Source of the DNA: Thermoleophilaceae bacterium
GTDB taxonomy: Bacteria > Actinomycetota > Thermoleophilia > Solirubrobacterales > Thermoleophilaceae
DNA length: 64,000 nt
Assembly (NCBI GenBank): GCA_030446485.1
Contig: JAUJNF010000002.1
Coordinates: forward strand, 186,001-250,000
Direction: 5' to 3'
The notes beneath the pieces are model-generated. The model saw nothing but the letters and a program-made list of their open reading frames with translations, searched no databases and had not been told where the DNA came from. Made by a program: the position numbers and the translations under genes. Shown here piece by piece: positions 27,363-36,419 of this stretch. Within the stretch, counting starts at the first letter, position 1; each line of letters begins with the position of its first letter.

Positions 27363-28312
27363 CAGCCGTGCGAGCCGGTGGGCAGCTTGCCCGCCACCCG
27401 CAGCTTCCCCGAGCGGGCGCGCGGGTTGTCGGCGGTCTCACCGGGCGTGGGCACCACTGCCCTGCTCGTGAGGAGCTCTGCCTCGGGCTCGTGACCACAT
27501 ACGCACACCGGCAGCTCGGGAGGGCACACGCAGCCGCGGGCGAGCGCCGCGAGGAAGCGCTTGACGGCGCGGTCCTCAAGGGAGTGGAAGGAGATGGCGG
27601 CGAGGCGACCGCCGGGCCTGAGCACCCCCCAAGCAAGCGGCAGGACGCGCTCGAGGGAGTCGAGCTCCTGGTTGACCGCTATGCGGATGGCCTGGAACAC
27701 CCGCCTGGCCGGATGGCCGCCCGCGAAGCGAGCCGGCGCCGGAATCGCCGACTTGATCGTGTCCACGAGATCCTGCGTGGTCTCGAAGGCGGCCTCCCGC
27801 CGCCGCCGGCCGACCGCCTGGGCTATGCGGCGGGCGTAGCGCTCCTCGCCGTAGGAGCTGAACAGCTGCTGCAGCCGGCGCTCGTCCCATTCATTGACGA
27901 CCTTGCGCGCGTCGAGATCCTGATCGGGGTCCATGCGCATGTCGAGCGGGGCGTCGTAGGCGTAGGAGAACCCGCGCTCGAGGGTGTCGACCTGCATCGA
28001 CGACACCCCGAGATCGAAGTACGCGTGATCGGCCCGGAGGCCCTCGCCGGCCAGCAGCTCGAGCGCCGAGGCGAAGTCCATGCGCACGAAGCGGGTCTCG
28101 CAGGGCACGTCGGCCGCGAGCTCCTCGTAGCGCTCCTCGGCGGCCGGATCGCGGTCGACGCACACGAGGGTGCCGGTGGCGCCCAGCCGCTCCCCCACGA
28201 GCCGCGCGTGGCCGCCGCCGCCGAAGGTGCAGTCGATCGCCGTCTGCCCCTCGGAGGGGTCGAGCAGCTCGATCAACTCCCCGGCCAGGACCGGTACGTG
28301 GGAGCTCGCCAT
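27362..28312 (-). CDS. rsmH: 16S rRNA m4C1402 methyltransferase
   Basis: RsmH (MraW) N4-methylates C1402 of 16S rRNA. The protein of about 316 aa has HVPVLAGELIELLDPSEGQT, AIDCTFGGGGHARLVGERLG, the motif DLGVSSMQVDTLERGFSYAY, RMDPDQDLDARKVVNEWDER, FQAIRIAVNQELDSLERVLP and ISFHSLEDRAVKRFL. ATG 28312 (MASSHVPVL) is preferred; an ATG four codons earlier (28324) is possible. A Cys-rich insert (CVCPPELPVCVCGH) near the C-terminus, seen in other members, may bind a metal. It is second in the dcw operon. Confidence 0.95.
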   Translation of the reverse strand: MASSHVPVLAGELIELLDPSEGQTAIDCTFGGGGHARLVGERLGATGTLVCVDRDPAAEERYEELAADVPCETRFVRMDFASALELLAGEGLRADHAYFDLGVSSMQVDTLERGFSYAYDAPLDMRMDPDQDLDARKVVNEWDERRLQQLFSSYGEERYARRIAQAVGRRRREAAFETTQDLVDTIKSAIPAPARFAGGHPARRVFQAIRIAVNQELDSLERVLPLAWGVLRPGGRLAAISFHSLEDRAVKRFLAALARGCVCPPELPVCVCGHEPEAELLTSRAVVPTPGETADNPRARSGKLRVAGKLPTGSHG

Positions 28313-28340
28313 GTTCAGAAGCATGGCCAACGCGTTCCGC

Positions 28341-28769
28341 TCAGGTCCCGATGCTCTCGGCGATGCCGGCGATGTCCCCGCTGAGGGCTTCCTGCCGGGC
28401 GCGCCAGGCGTCGCGATTCCATATCTCGAGGTGGTCGAAGACTCCCAGCACGACGGTGTCCTTGGCGATGTCCGCATGCCCGAGCAGCAGCGAGTTGAGC
28501 GTGATCCGCCCGGCAGAGTCGAGCTCGGTGTCGAACGAGTTGCTCCCGAAGAACTGCTCGAGGCTGCGCCGCTTCTCGCTGAGCGGGTTGAGGTCGGGGA
28601 GGAAGCTCTGGGTGTAGGTGTCGAAGCCGTCCGGCGTCCATACCGCGACGCAGGGGTCGAGCGCCTTGGCCAGAACCACACCGGAGGCGAACGAGGAACG
28701 AAAGCGCGCGGGCACGCTGAGGCGGTTCTTCGCATCCAGCGAGTGCTCGAACTGACCGCGAAAGGCCAA
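28341..28769 (-). CDS. mraZ: MraZ, dcw-cluster transcriptional regulator
   Basis: MraZ is an AbrB-like DNA-binding protein that represses its own dcw operon. The 142-aa sequence has the two mirror SpoVT/AbrB-type repeats, FEHSLDAKNRLSVPARFRSS and FDTELDSAGRITLNSLLLGH. The start is TTG 28769, with GGAG 6 nt upstream; no ATG is near. It is the first gene of the cluster, and three TGGGN-like boxes in its upstream region (28865-28889) are probably its operator. Confidence 0.95.
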   Translation of the reverse strand: MAFRGQFEHSLDAKNRLSVPARFRSSFASGVVLAKALDPCVAVWTPDGFDTYTQSFLPDLNPLSEKRRSLEQFFGSNSFDTELDSAGRITLNSLLLGHADIAKDTVVLGVFDHLEIWNRDAWRARQEALSGDIAGIAESIGT

Positions 28770-29175
28770 GGGTGTCTCCGCTCTGCCTTCTCATTGACGG
28801 GCGGGTCCGAGACCGAGGTGGTGGAGTGGGAGGAGCCCCGCCACCCCGGTCCTGGAAACCGTGTCCCCACCATACTCCACCTCGTCCCACCTGCCTACAC
28901 AACGCGACAGAAAAGTTGCATGGCGTCCGGAGCGGTCCCTTCAGGCGCGGGCGACCGACGCGCCGGCGACTAACTGTTGGGCTCCGTAGAGCGCCGTCCG
29001 GGCCTCGACGCCGGGTGGGAAGGCCCTCCCACGGCGATGCACGTTCCGTTGCGGAAGGCCGCCCCGCACCGCTTCGTGCATGGGCTGCAACGAACGGTGC
29101 GGATCGCGTGACGGATCCTGCGGAAAACACGAGGGCCGTGAGCGGCGGTACTTCAGAGCAGCCTCGGCCGTAGTC
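28770..29175. other. Upstream region of the dcw cluster (no gene)
   Basis: This 406-bp gap separates mraZ (leading left) from the tadC stop (29176). It holds the MraZ box at 28865-28889 and presumably the main dcw promoter, which I could not pin to clear -35/-10 hexamers. A GTGGGAAGGCCCTCCCAC inverted repeat around 29017-29034 could end tad transcription, but no T-run follows. I see no convincing coding frame or RNA gene. Confidence 0.5.
28865..28889 (-). promoter_or_regulatory. MraZ box: three TGGGN repeats at 10-bp period
   Basis: On the minus strand the boxes TGGGA (28889-28885), TGGAG (28879-28875) and TGGGG (28869-28865) repeat every 10 bp. Each box is followed by a 5-nt spacer. This matches the TGGGN-N5 triple repeat known to bind MraZ in E. 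coli. It lies about 100 bp upstream of the mraZ start. Confidence 0.75.
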
Positions 29176-30045
29176 TCAGCCCACGAGCAGCCCGCCCCCG
29201 GAGTCCACGAACGCCGCCGCCAGCGCCGCGGCGATGAGCAGCAGCACCGAGGGCACGAGCAGCAACGCCACCACGAGCTGGATCTTCGGCCCGGCGCGGG
29301 CCGCCTCCTCCTGGATGCGGCGGCGGCGCCCGACGCGGGCGTCGCGGGCCTGGGCGGCAAGCGTCTCGCCCAGCGGCGATCCGTGCCGGCCCGCCCGCTC
29401 GAGCGCGCCCACCAGCGCCACCACCTCGGGAATCGGCAGCCGCCGCGACATCGCCCTGAGCGCCTGGGCTACCGGCACACCCAGCTCCACCTCGCGGGCG
29501 GCCCTGCGCCACTCCGCCCCGAGAGGTCCCCGACTGCGCTCGCCGACCGCCCCGAGCGCGTCCGAGAGCGGAAGGCCGGCTTCGACGGTCACCCGCAGCA
29601 GATCGAGCGTCGACGGAAGCTGCCGGCGCACCGCGCGGAAGCGCTCGGCCGCGCGCCTGTGCAGCCACACGTCAGGGGCCAGGAAGCCGGCGATCGGCCC
29701 GCCCACCACCGCCGCCACGCCCAGCCGCCCCGGCAGCACCGCGCCCACGAGCAGGGCCGCCGCGCCCGCGGCCGTCGCCGCGACCACCTTCGCCCCCATC
29801 ACCTCGCGCGCGTCGAGGGAACCCGTGCCGCCGAACCCGGCGGCCGCTATCCGTCCCTCCAGATCCAGGGGCACCCCCACCCCGCGCGGTCGCACGCGCC
29901 GTCCCGCTGCGGCCAGCAGGCCGGCGGCACGGCGGCCCACGGACATCCGGCCCGGCGGGGCGACCCTGCGCTCGGGCAGCAGCGCGTGCAACCCGGCGGC
30001 GGCCAACAACGCCGCCAAGAAGGCGAGGAGCGACGGCAGCGTCAC
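29176..30045 (-). CDS. Tad pilus inner-membrane protein TadC-like (T2SS F family)
   Basis: This is the second of two GspF-type membrane platform proteins for Tad/Flp pilus assembly. The 289-aa sequence has N-terminal helices, a helix pair around VVAATAAGAAALLVGAVLPG, and the GspF domain (RRQLPSTLDLLRVTVEAGLP). Next come LGAVGERSRGPLGAEWRRAA and two late helices (IQLVVALLLVPSVLLLIAAA). GTG 30045 overlaps the tadB stop as GTGA. It is the last gene of tadA-tadB-tadC. No pilin or TadE/TadF gene follows. Confidence 0.85.
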   Translation of the reverse strand: MTLPSLLAFLAALLAAAGLHALLPERRVAPPGRMSVGRRAAGLLAAAGRRVRPRGVGVPLDLEGRIAAAGFGGTGSLDAREVMGAKVVAATAAGAAALLVGAVLPGRLGVAAVVGGPIAGFLAPDVWLHRRAAERFRAVRRQLPSTLDLLRVTVEAGLPLSDALGAVGERSRGPLGAEWRRAAREVELGVPVAQALRAMSRRLPIPEVVALVGALERAGRHGSPLGETLAAQARDARVGRRRRIQEEAARAGPKIQLVVALLLVPSVLLLIAAALAAAFVDSGGGLLVG

Positions 30046-30859
30046 CCGCGCACACGTCCCAGCCGGCGTATGGCCGCGGCGGCGGCAAGCTGCATGGCGA
30101 ACGCGATACCCGCCAGCCAGGCGGTGAGGAACGAGCTGCTGATCTCCCTGAGGTAGCCCGGGCTGGCGAGCTCCGCGAACAGGGCGCCACCCACGGGCAT
30201 CAGCACGACGATCAGGCCGGTGAAGCGGGCCTGGGCGGTGGCCGCGCGAACCTCGCCGTCGAGCCGAGCCTGGGCCTCGAGCGCCCGGGCGCAGTCGCGC
30301 AGGAGCCCCCCGAGGTCGCCGCCCGCGCCGCGCTGCGCCGGCGCGGCGGCGACGATGGTCTCGAGTCCGTGGGAGGGAACGCGGCCGCGCATGGCCTCCA
30401 GGGCGTCCTCGGTGCGGGCGCCGAGCGCCAGCTCGGCGGCAACCCTCCGGAGCTCCCGGCCCGGCGACCCGTCCAGGCCGGCGGCGGCCTCCATCACCGC
30501 CCCCCGCAGTGAGTGGCCGCCGCTGAGGGCGTCGGCAAGCGCCAGGGCCATGTCGGCGGCACCGGCGTCGACCGCCGCGCGGTAGCGCTCCCGCCGCGCG
30601 CGCAGGGCCCGCGACACCACCAGCGGCCCGCCGGCGGCCAGGAGCAGGCAAGAAGCAGCCGCCGGCGCTCCGCGGCCCCCGGCTCGCGCCCCGCGCGCCC
30701 GGCGCGGGTGAGCACCTCGACGAGCCCCGCCGCCGCGCGGGCGGCAGCCGGGGCGCGACCGCGGACGGCCGGCGCGGCGGCCGTCGCTATCTCCGCCACG
30801 GCCACGGCAGCGAGCAAGCCGGCGGCAAAGGCCAGGGGCGTCGCGGCGAGAAGGCCCAC
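30042..30859 (-). CDS. Tad pilus inner-membrane protein TadB-like, frameshifted
   Basis: This is the first GspF-type platform protein of the Tad system, about 270 aa. GTG 30859 opens MGLLAATPLAFAAGLLAAVA, a membrane-anchored start. The GspF domain (DMALALADALSGGHSLRGAV, PAQRGAGGDLGGLLRDCARA) and the final helices (FTGLIVVLMPVGGALFAELA) lie in another frame. The switch is near 30655, where an indel joins AERRRLLLA to GGPLVVSRALRARRE. It overlaps tadC and starts 3 nt after the tadA stop. Confidence 0.83.
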
Positions 30860-30862
30860 TGA

Positions 30863-32062
30863 CTAGCTCCCGTTCAGGGCCGGGTCGAACGGTCGCTCGA
30901 GACGGGTGGCCAGCTCGCTCGCCACCGGCGGGCGCCACCACGGGCGACCGCCGCGAAGCCCGTACAGATCGCGCGTCCCCGCCCCGCCGGCCACGCGCAC
31001 CACCTCGGCCACCGACTCCACGGTCCGCGACCCGTCGGGGGCCCTCGCCTGGTGCACCACCAGATCGAGTGCGCTCGCCACCTGCTCGCGGATGGCCGCG
31101 TGCGGCAGGCCGACGCCCGCCATCAGCGCAAGCGTCTCGACCCGCCGCAAGGCGTCGGTGGGCGAGTTGGCGTGCACGGTCGTGAGCGAGCCCTCGTGCC
31201 CCGTGTTCAGCGCCATCAGCATGTCGAGCGCCTCCGCTCCCCGGACCTCGCCCACCACGATGCGGTCGGGCCGCATCCGCAGGGCGTTGCGCACCAGCTG
31301 GCGGATGGTCACCTCACCCCTGCCCTCGAGGTTGGCGGGACGCGACTCCAGCCGCACCACGTGGCGCTGCCGGAGCCGGAGCTCGGCGGCGTCCTCGATC
31401 GTCACGATGCGCTCGCCTTCCGGGATCGCACCCGACAGGGCGCCCAGCGTCGTCGTCTTCCCTGATCCGGTTCCGCCGCTCACGAGTACCGAGGCGCGGG
31501 TGCTAACGCAGTGGGCCAGGAACTCGGCCAGTGGAGCCGGGAGCGTGCCCACGCCCACCAGGTCCTCGAGCGAGAAGCCCTGGCGCCGGAACTTGCGGAT
31601 GGTCAGGCACGCCCCGGACAGCGCCAGCGGCGGGATCACCACGTTCACGCGCGAGCCGTCGGGCAGGCGCGCGTCACACAGCGGCGCGGCCTCGTCGACC
31701 CGCCGTCCGAGCGGGGCGAGCACCCTCTCGATCGTGTGCATGAGCTCGGCCTCGCTCTCGAAGCCGGTCTCGGCGCGTTCGATGCGGCCGGCGCGCTCGA
31801 TCCAGACCGAGTGCGGCCCGTTCACCATCACCTCGTCGACGGTCGCGTCCTGGAGCAGCGGCTCGAGCGGCCCGAGGCCGGTGGCCAGGCGGACGACCCG
31901 GGCGGCGAGATCGCGCCGCTCTTCCCCGCTCAGCGCTGCAGCCTGCTCGTCGACGAGCTCGCCGACGGCGTGTTCGAGCCCACCTTCGCGACTCGAACCG
32001 TTCCGGGCACGCTCGATCAGCCTGCGCCGGAGGGCCTCCGCCAGCTCCTCGAGGGGGTCCAT
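30863..32062 (-). CDS. Tad/Flp pilus assembly ATPase TadA/CpaF
   Basis: This is the secretion ATPase powering Tad pilus assembly, 399 aa. It has an N-terminal domain (EELAEALRRRLIERARNGSS), Walker A LVSGGTGSGKTTTLGALSGA, the Asp box IVTIEDAAELRLRQRHVVRL, Walker B region RPDRIVVGEVRGAEALDMLM, and the His box NTGHEGSLTTVHANSPTDAL. The full ATPase core is intact. It is first in the operon and divergent from the E1alpha gene. Flp pilin, prepilin peptidase and TadZ are absent from the neighbourhood; cpaB is found separately at 44 kb. Confidence 0.92.
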   Translation of the reverse strand: MDPLEELAEALRRRLIERARNGSSREGGLEHAVGELVDEQAAALSGEERRDLAARVVRLATGLGPLEPLLQDATVDEVMVNGPHSVWIERAGRIERAETGFESEAELMHTIERVLAPLGRRVDEAAPLCDARLPDGSRVNVVIPPLALSGACLTIRKFRRQGFSLEDLVGVGTLPAPLAEFLAHCVSTRASVLVSGGTGSGKTTTLGALSGAIPEGERIVTIEDAAELRLRQRHVVRLESRPANLEGRGEVTIRQLVRNALRMRPDRIVVGEVRGAEALDMLMALNTGHEGSLTTVHANSPTDALRRVETLALMAGVGLPHAAIREQVASALDLVVHQARAPDGSRTVESVAEVVRVAGGAGTRDLYGLRGGRPWWRPPVASELATRLERPFDPALNGS

Positions 32063-32305
32063 GGGACGGTAAGCGCCGAGTGCGCCGAGTTAGGCCCCCG
32101 TCGCGCCGCGTGCGCCTCTTCAACGCCGGGTCCCGGCTCCTCCGATGGACCCCTGACCTCCCGGCATCGCACGTGAACACGCGTGGGCGAACGTGCCAAG
32201 GGCCACTAATCTCGACCGACACCCGCGCCCAGGCGGCGATCCCGCACAGGCGCGTTCAACATCGACTGCCGGCCGGAGACCCCGCGCCTGCTTCGGGAGG
32301 GGAAC

Positions 32306-33400
32306 ATGAGCACCACCACCGCGCCGTCCGCGGCGAGCGGCTCGAGCGAGCCGTTCAGGCACAGCCCGCCGGTCGCCTCCAGCGAGGCTCTGCGCCTCAC
32401 GCCGGCCGATCGCCGCGCCCTGTTGCACTACATGCTGCTTATGCGCGCCACCGAGGAGCGCGCGCTCTCGCTCTACCGCCAGGGCAAGGTGCCGGGCTCG
32501 TTCTACGACGGCCGCGGGCAGGAGGCGGTGTCGGTGGGCTCGGCCTTCGCGCTCGGGCCGCGCGACCGCGCCTGCATCCTCCACCGCGACCTGGGGGCGC
32601 ATCTGATCCGGGGGGTCGACCCGGGCCGCGTGCTCGCCCAGATGATGGGAAGAGCGGGGAGCATCACCGGCGGTCGCGAGGGCAACATGCACTTCGGCGA
32701 CCGTCGCCTCGGCTGCGTCGGGATGGTGTCGATGCTGCCCGACATGATGCTCGTGGCCTGCGGCCTGGCGCTCGCCTTCCAGATGCGCGGCGAGCAGCGC
32801 GTGGCCATGACCTGGTGCGGCGAGGGGTCCACGGCCAACGGCCAGTGGCACGAGGCGATGAACGTGGCCGGCGTGCGCCGGCTACCCGTGGTCTTCATCC
32901 TCGAGAACAACCAGTTCGCGTACTCCACGCCCAACGACCTGGAGTTCGCCGTCGATCCGGTCGAGCGCGCCGGCGCCTACGGCTTCGCGGGCGTGAAGGT
33001 GGACGGCAACGACGTGGAGGCGGTGTTCGCGGCATCGGCCGAGGCATGCGAGCGAGCGCGCTCGGGCGGTGGACCGACGCTCATCGAGTGCGAGACCATG
33101 CGCATGCACGGTCACGGCGCTCACGACGACATGCGCTACGTGCCCCGCGAGCTGTTCGAGCACTGGGCGGCGCGCGATCCGATCGACCGCTACGAGGCCG
33201 GCCTTCGCGAGCAGGGCGTGGACACCGACGCCATGCGGGCGGCCGTGAAGTCGGAGCTCGACGAGGCCGCGGACTGGGCGCTTGCGCAGGACATGCCGGA
33301 TCCGGCCACCGCCAGCGAGGGAGTGTTCGCCGACCGCGAGCCCGTGCTCGGGGACGGCAGGGCTCCGTGGTCGCGCTGGGAGGAGGCGGCCGATGCCTGA
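32306..33400 (+). CDS. Thiamine-diphosphate 2-oxoacid dehydrogenase E1 component, alpha subunit
   Basis: This is the E1alpha subunit of a pyruvate, acetoin or branched-chain 2-oxoacid dehydrogenase, 364 aa. The ThDP motif starts at GEGSTANGQWHEAMNVAG and ends at FILENNQFAYSTP. Other landmarks are RATEERALSLYRQGKVPGSF, GAHLIRGVDPGRVLAQMMGR and the phosphorylation-loop-like MHGHGAHDDMRYVPREL. ATG 32306 follows GGGAGGGGAAC. The subunit style resembles acetoin dehydrogenase AcoA and other actinobacterial PdhA-like proteins, so the substrate stays open. It overlaps the E1beta gene by 8 nt. Confidence 0.9.
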   Translation: MSTTTAPSAASGSSEPFRHSPPVASSEALRLTPADRRALLHYMLLMRATEERALSLYRQGKVPGSFYDGRGQEAVSVGSAFALGPRDRACILHRDLGAHLIRGVDPGRVLAQMMGRAGSITGGREGNMHFGDRRLGCVGMVSMLPDMMLVACGLALAFQMRGEQRVAMTWCGEGSTANGQWHEAMNVAGVRRLPVVFILENNQFAYSTPNDLEFAVDPVERAGAYGFAGVKVDGNDVEAVFAASAEACERARSGGGPTLIECETMRMHGHGAHDDMRYVPRELFEHWAARDPIDRYEAGLREQGVDTDAMRAAVKSELDEAADWALAQDMPDPATASEGVFADREPVLGDGRAPWSRWEEAADA

Positions 33401-34361
33401 GACCACCTACCTCCAGGCCATCTCCGACGGGCTGCGCGAGGAGATGCGCCACGACGACACGGTCTTCTGCCTCGGCGAGGACATCGGCGCGTTCGGCGGT
33501 GCCTTCAAGGTCACCGACGGCTTCATCGAGGAGTTCGGCGGGCGGCGCGTGTGGGACACGCCGCTGGCCGAGTCCGCGATCATCGGCACCGCGGTGGGCG
33601 CGGCCGTCGAGGGGTTGCGGCCGGTCTGCGAGATGCAGTTCGCGGACTTCATCGCGTGCGGCTTCGACCAGCTCGTGAACGTGGCGGCCAAGATGCACTA
33701 CCGCCAGGGCCTGCCGGTGCCGCTGACCGTGCGGTTGCCCTCCGGCGGTGGCTTCTCCGGCGGCCCGTTCCACTCCCAGAACCCCGAGGCGTGGTTCCTG
33801 CAGGCACCCGGGCTGAAGGTGGTGGCCCCTTCCACCCCGGCCGACGCCAAGGGGCTCCTCGCCGCGGCCATCCGCGACCCCAACCCGGTGGTCTACCTCG
33901 AGCACAAGCACCTCTACCGGCGCGCCAAGGGCGAGGTTCCCGAGGGGCGCTACGAGATCCCGCTCGGGAAGGCGCGGCTCGCGCGCGAGGGCACGGACCT
34001 CACGGTGATCGCCTACGGCGCGATGGTGCCCCTGGCGCTCGAGGCCACGGAGGACATGGCCGGGGCGCGCGTGGAGGTGCTCGACCTGCGCTCGCTCGTG
34101 CCGCTCGATCACGACGCGGTGCTCGCCTCGGTGAGGAAGACGAGCAAGGTCGTGGTGCTGCACGAGGCCACGCGCTCCTGCGGCGTGGGCGCCGAGGTGG
34201 CGGCCCTGATCGCCGAGGAGGCCTTCGAGGACCTCGACGGCCCGGTGGTGAGGGTGAGCGCCCCCGACGTGCCGATCCCGTTCAGCCCGCCGCTGGAGCG
34301 GGCGGTGCTCCCACAGGTGGACGACGTGAGGGAGGCCTGCCGTGAGCTCCTCGCCTACTAG
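33393..34361 (+). CDS. Thiamine-diphosphate 2-oxoacid dehydrogenase E1 component, beta subunit
   Basis: E1beta completes the heterotetrameric E1 with the upstream alpha subunit, 322 aa. It has the typical N-terminus TTYLQAISDGLREEMRHDDT and CLGEDIGAFGGAFKVTDGF. VWDTPLAESAIIGTAVGAAV, MHYRQGLPVPLTVRLPSGGG, FHSQNPEAWFLQAPGLKVVA and the C-terminal transketolase domain follow. ATG 33393 lies within the end of E1alpha, after AGGAGG at 33381-33386. It overlaps the E2 gene by 20 nt, indicating one translationally coupled operon. Confidence 0.92.
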   Translation: MPETTYLQAISDGLREEMRHDDTVFCLGEDIGAFGGAFKVTDGFIEEFGGRRVWDTPLAESAIIGTAVGAAVEGLRPVCEMQFADFIACGFDQLVNVAAKMHYRQGLPVPLTVRLPSGGGFSGGPFHSQNPEAWFLQAPGLKVVAPSTPADAKGLLAAAIRDPNPVVYLEHKHLYRRAKGEVPEGRYEIPLGKARLAREGTDLTVIAYGAMVPLALEATEDMAGARVEVLDLRSLVPLDHDAVLASVRKTSKVVVLHEATRSCGVGAEVAALIAEEAFEDLDGPVVRVSAPDVPIPFSPPLERAVLPQVDDVREACRELLAY

Positions 34362-35583
34362 CCGCGCCGTCGCCGAGGTGACGATGCCGCAGATGGGGGT
34401 GTCGGTGGCCGAGGGCACGATCGTCGAGTGGCGAAAGCGCCCGGGCGACTGGGTCGAGCGGGACGAGACGATCGTCGAGATCTCCACCGACAAGGTCGAG
34501 ACCGAGGTGCCCGCGCCGGCGAGCGGACGCGTGAGCGAGCTGCTCGTAGAGGTTGGCCAGACGGTGGACGTGGGCACCCTGCTCGCGGTGATCGACATCG
34601 GGGCGCGGCCGGGAGAGGCGCACGCCGACGAGCTGCCCGAGGCGGGCGCCCAGGCGCCGGCGGCTGCGGCCGGGAGCCCGGCGGCCGAGGCGGACGTGGC
34701 GGCCGGGTCGGCCACGACCGGCGCCCCTCCCACCTCGCCCGTCGTCAGGAGGATCGCCGCCGAGCACGGTGTGGACCTCGCGAACGTGACGGGCAGCGGG
34801 CGGCGCGGGCGGGTGACCAAGCGCGACGTGCTCGCCCACGTCGAGGCCGCGCCGAAGCGCGCCGAGCCGGTGCTGCACAGCGAGTCTCCGTACCGCGAGC
34901 CCGAGACGCAGGGTGAGCCGCAGTCCGCGCCGGCCGCGAATGGCTCGGGGCTGTCGGTGATGCGCCGGCGCATCGGCGAGCACATGGTCCGCTCCCTGCA
35001 CACCGCCGCCCACTGCACCACGGTCGTGGAGGCCGACATGAGCGCCGTCGAGGCGGCGCGCGGGCGGCTCTCCTACCTGCCGTTCGTGGCCCGCGCCACC
35101 GTCGCGGCACTGCGCGAGCACCCGGCGCTCAACGCGACGCTGGAGGACGGGCGCCTCACGCGGCATGAGGAGGTGCACCTCGGCGTGGCCGTTGCCCTCG
35201 GCGACGACGGGCTGATCGTGCCGGTGGTGCGCAACGCCCACGAGCTCTCGCACGAGGGGCTCGCCGCCCGGATCGCCGACCTCGCGGAGCGCGCCCGCAC
35301 GCGCCGGCTCAGCCCCGACGAGGTGGGCGGCGGCACCTTCACGATCACCAACCCCGGGCGCTACGGCGCGCTGCTTGCCACCCCGATCATCAACCAGCCG
35401 CAGGTGGCCATCCTCGACCTCGAGGCCGTGGTGCGCCGGCCGGTGGCGGTGGGCGGGGACAGCATCGGCATCAGGCCGATGACCTACCTGTGCATGTCGT
35501 GGGACCACCGGGCGCTCGACGGCGTGCTGGCGGCGCGCTTCCTCGGGAGCGTGCGGCGCAACCTCGAGGAGTGGCGCGGCTGA
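34342..35583 (+). CDS. Dihydrolipoamide acyltransferase E2 component
   Basis: This is the E2 core of the complex, 413 aa. A single lipoyl domain (IVEISTDKVETEVPAPASGR, the DKVE lysine being lipoylated) is followed by an Ala-rich linker and a peripheral-subunit-binding domain (SPVVRRIAAEHGVDLANVTG). The catalytic domain ends in SWDHRALDGVLAARFLG, with the active-site His. GTG 34342 is used. An E3 lipoamide dehydrogenase gene is not in the window and must lie elsewhere, as for the glycine cleavage L-protein. Confidence 0.92.
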   Translation: MSSSPTSRAVAEVTMPQMGVSVAEGTIVEWRKRPGDWVERDETIVEISTDKVETEVPAPASGRVSELLVEVGQTVDVGTLLAVIDIGARPGEAHADELPEAGAQAPAAAAGSPAAEADVAAGSATTGAPPTSPVVRRIAAEHGVDLANVTGSGRRGRVTKRDVLAHVEAAPKRAEPVLHSESPYREPETQGEPQSAPAANGSGLSVMRRRIGEHMVRSLHTAAHCTTVVEADMSAVEAARGRLSYLPFVARATVAALREHPALNATLEDGRLTRHEEVHLGVAVALGDDGLIVPVVRNAHELSHEGLAARIADLAERARTRRLSPDEVGGGTFTITNPGRYGALLATPIINQPQVAILDLEAVVRRPVAVGGDSIGIRPMTYLCMSWDHRALDGVLAARFLGSVRRNLEEWRG

Positions 35584-35856
35584 GCCTGGGTCCGCCGGAG
35601 TTCTGGAGCTGCGGTGGTTCTCAGCTTGAGTGTCCCTTGGTCAGGCTCCCTCTAGGTGATGTAGCAAGCGATTGAGCTGTGCGCTCGCGAACGACCGGCT
35701 CCTCGAGCGCGACCGTGTCGTTGCCCGGGTCGTCATAGCTCTCCGCCCGACCGGCGTAACCCGCCGCCACCTCCGATTCGGGTAGATCGCGCCGCTACGC
35801 GTCGGTGCCCGTCTGGGGGGCTGCGCGCGAGGCGGAAAGCGGGTTCACTATCGGTC

Positions 35857-36387
35857 ATGGACATCAAGCAGACCTCGACGCGCACCGTCTACAAGAACCG
35901 CTGGATGCGCGTTCGCGAGGACGAGATCGAGCGCGCTGACGGCTCGGACGGCATCTTCGGCGTGGTGGAGAAACCCGACTTCGCCCTAGTCATCCCGCGC
36001 GAGGGCGACAGCCTGCACCTCGTCGAACAGTTCCGCTACCCCGTCAGCGGGCGCTTCTGGGAGTTCCCCCAAGGCTCCTGGGAAGACCGGCGCGACCCCG
36101 ATCCGGCCGTGCTTGCGCGCGCAGAGCTCGAAGAAGAAACCGGCCTGCGCGCCGGCACGCTGCACCATCTCGGTCACCTCTACGAAGCCTACGGCTACAG
36201 CGACCAAGGCTTCGACGTCTTCCTCGCGACCGACCTCGAGCACACGCAGCGGCGAGCGACAATCCAAGAGCAAGATCTCCGGCACCGGCGGGTCGCGATC
36301 ACGGACTTCGAGGCGATGATCCGTTCAGGCGAGATCAAGGACGCCCCCACCATCGCGGCCTACGGGCTACTGCTCATCAACGGCTGA
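35857..36387 (+). CDS. NUDIX hydrolase (ADP-ribose pyrophosphatase-like)
   Basis: This 176-aa NUDIX protein probably hydrolyses ADP-ribose or a related nucleoside diphosphate. It has the family N-terminal strand TRTVYKNRWMRVREDEIERA, HLVEQFRYPVSGRFWEFPQG, and a Nudix box ending LARAELEEETGL. The box keeps the metal-binding glutamates, but the usual Arg of REUxEE is Ala here. A somewhat lengthened loop precedes it (SWEDRRDPDPAV). ATG 35857 is used. The 273 bp before it contain no recognisable gene. Codon use is slightly less GC-biased than in its neighbours. Confidence 0.85.
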   Translation: MDIKQTSTRTVYKNRWMRVREDEIERADGSDGIFGVVEKPDFALVIPREGDSLHLVEQFRYPVSGRFWEFPQGSWEDRRDPDPAVLARAELEEETGLRAGTLHHLGHLYEAYGYSDQGFDVFLATDLEHTQRRATIQEQDLRHRRVAITDFEAMIRSGEIKDAPTIAAYGLLLING

Positions 36388-36419
36388 GTCACCCGCTTCA
36401 CCCTAAGCGACTGCTCAGG

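Noticed and set aside
28772-29173. A plus-strand frame upstream of the dcw cluster
   Set aside because: It has Arg/Pro-rich shadow composition, spans the MraZ box, and has no recognisable ribosome site or family.
1-31000. Frameshifted gcvP, mur and fts genes as genuine pseudogenes
   Set aside because: All domains are intact between indels, several genes are essential, and single-base repairs restore family-standard residues.
35584-35856. Gene or RNA between the E2 and NUDIX genes
   Set aside because: The 273 bp contain several stops in all plus frames, no clear tRNA-like fold and no recognisable motif.
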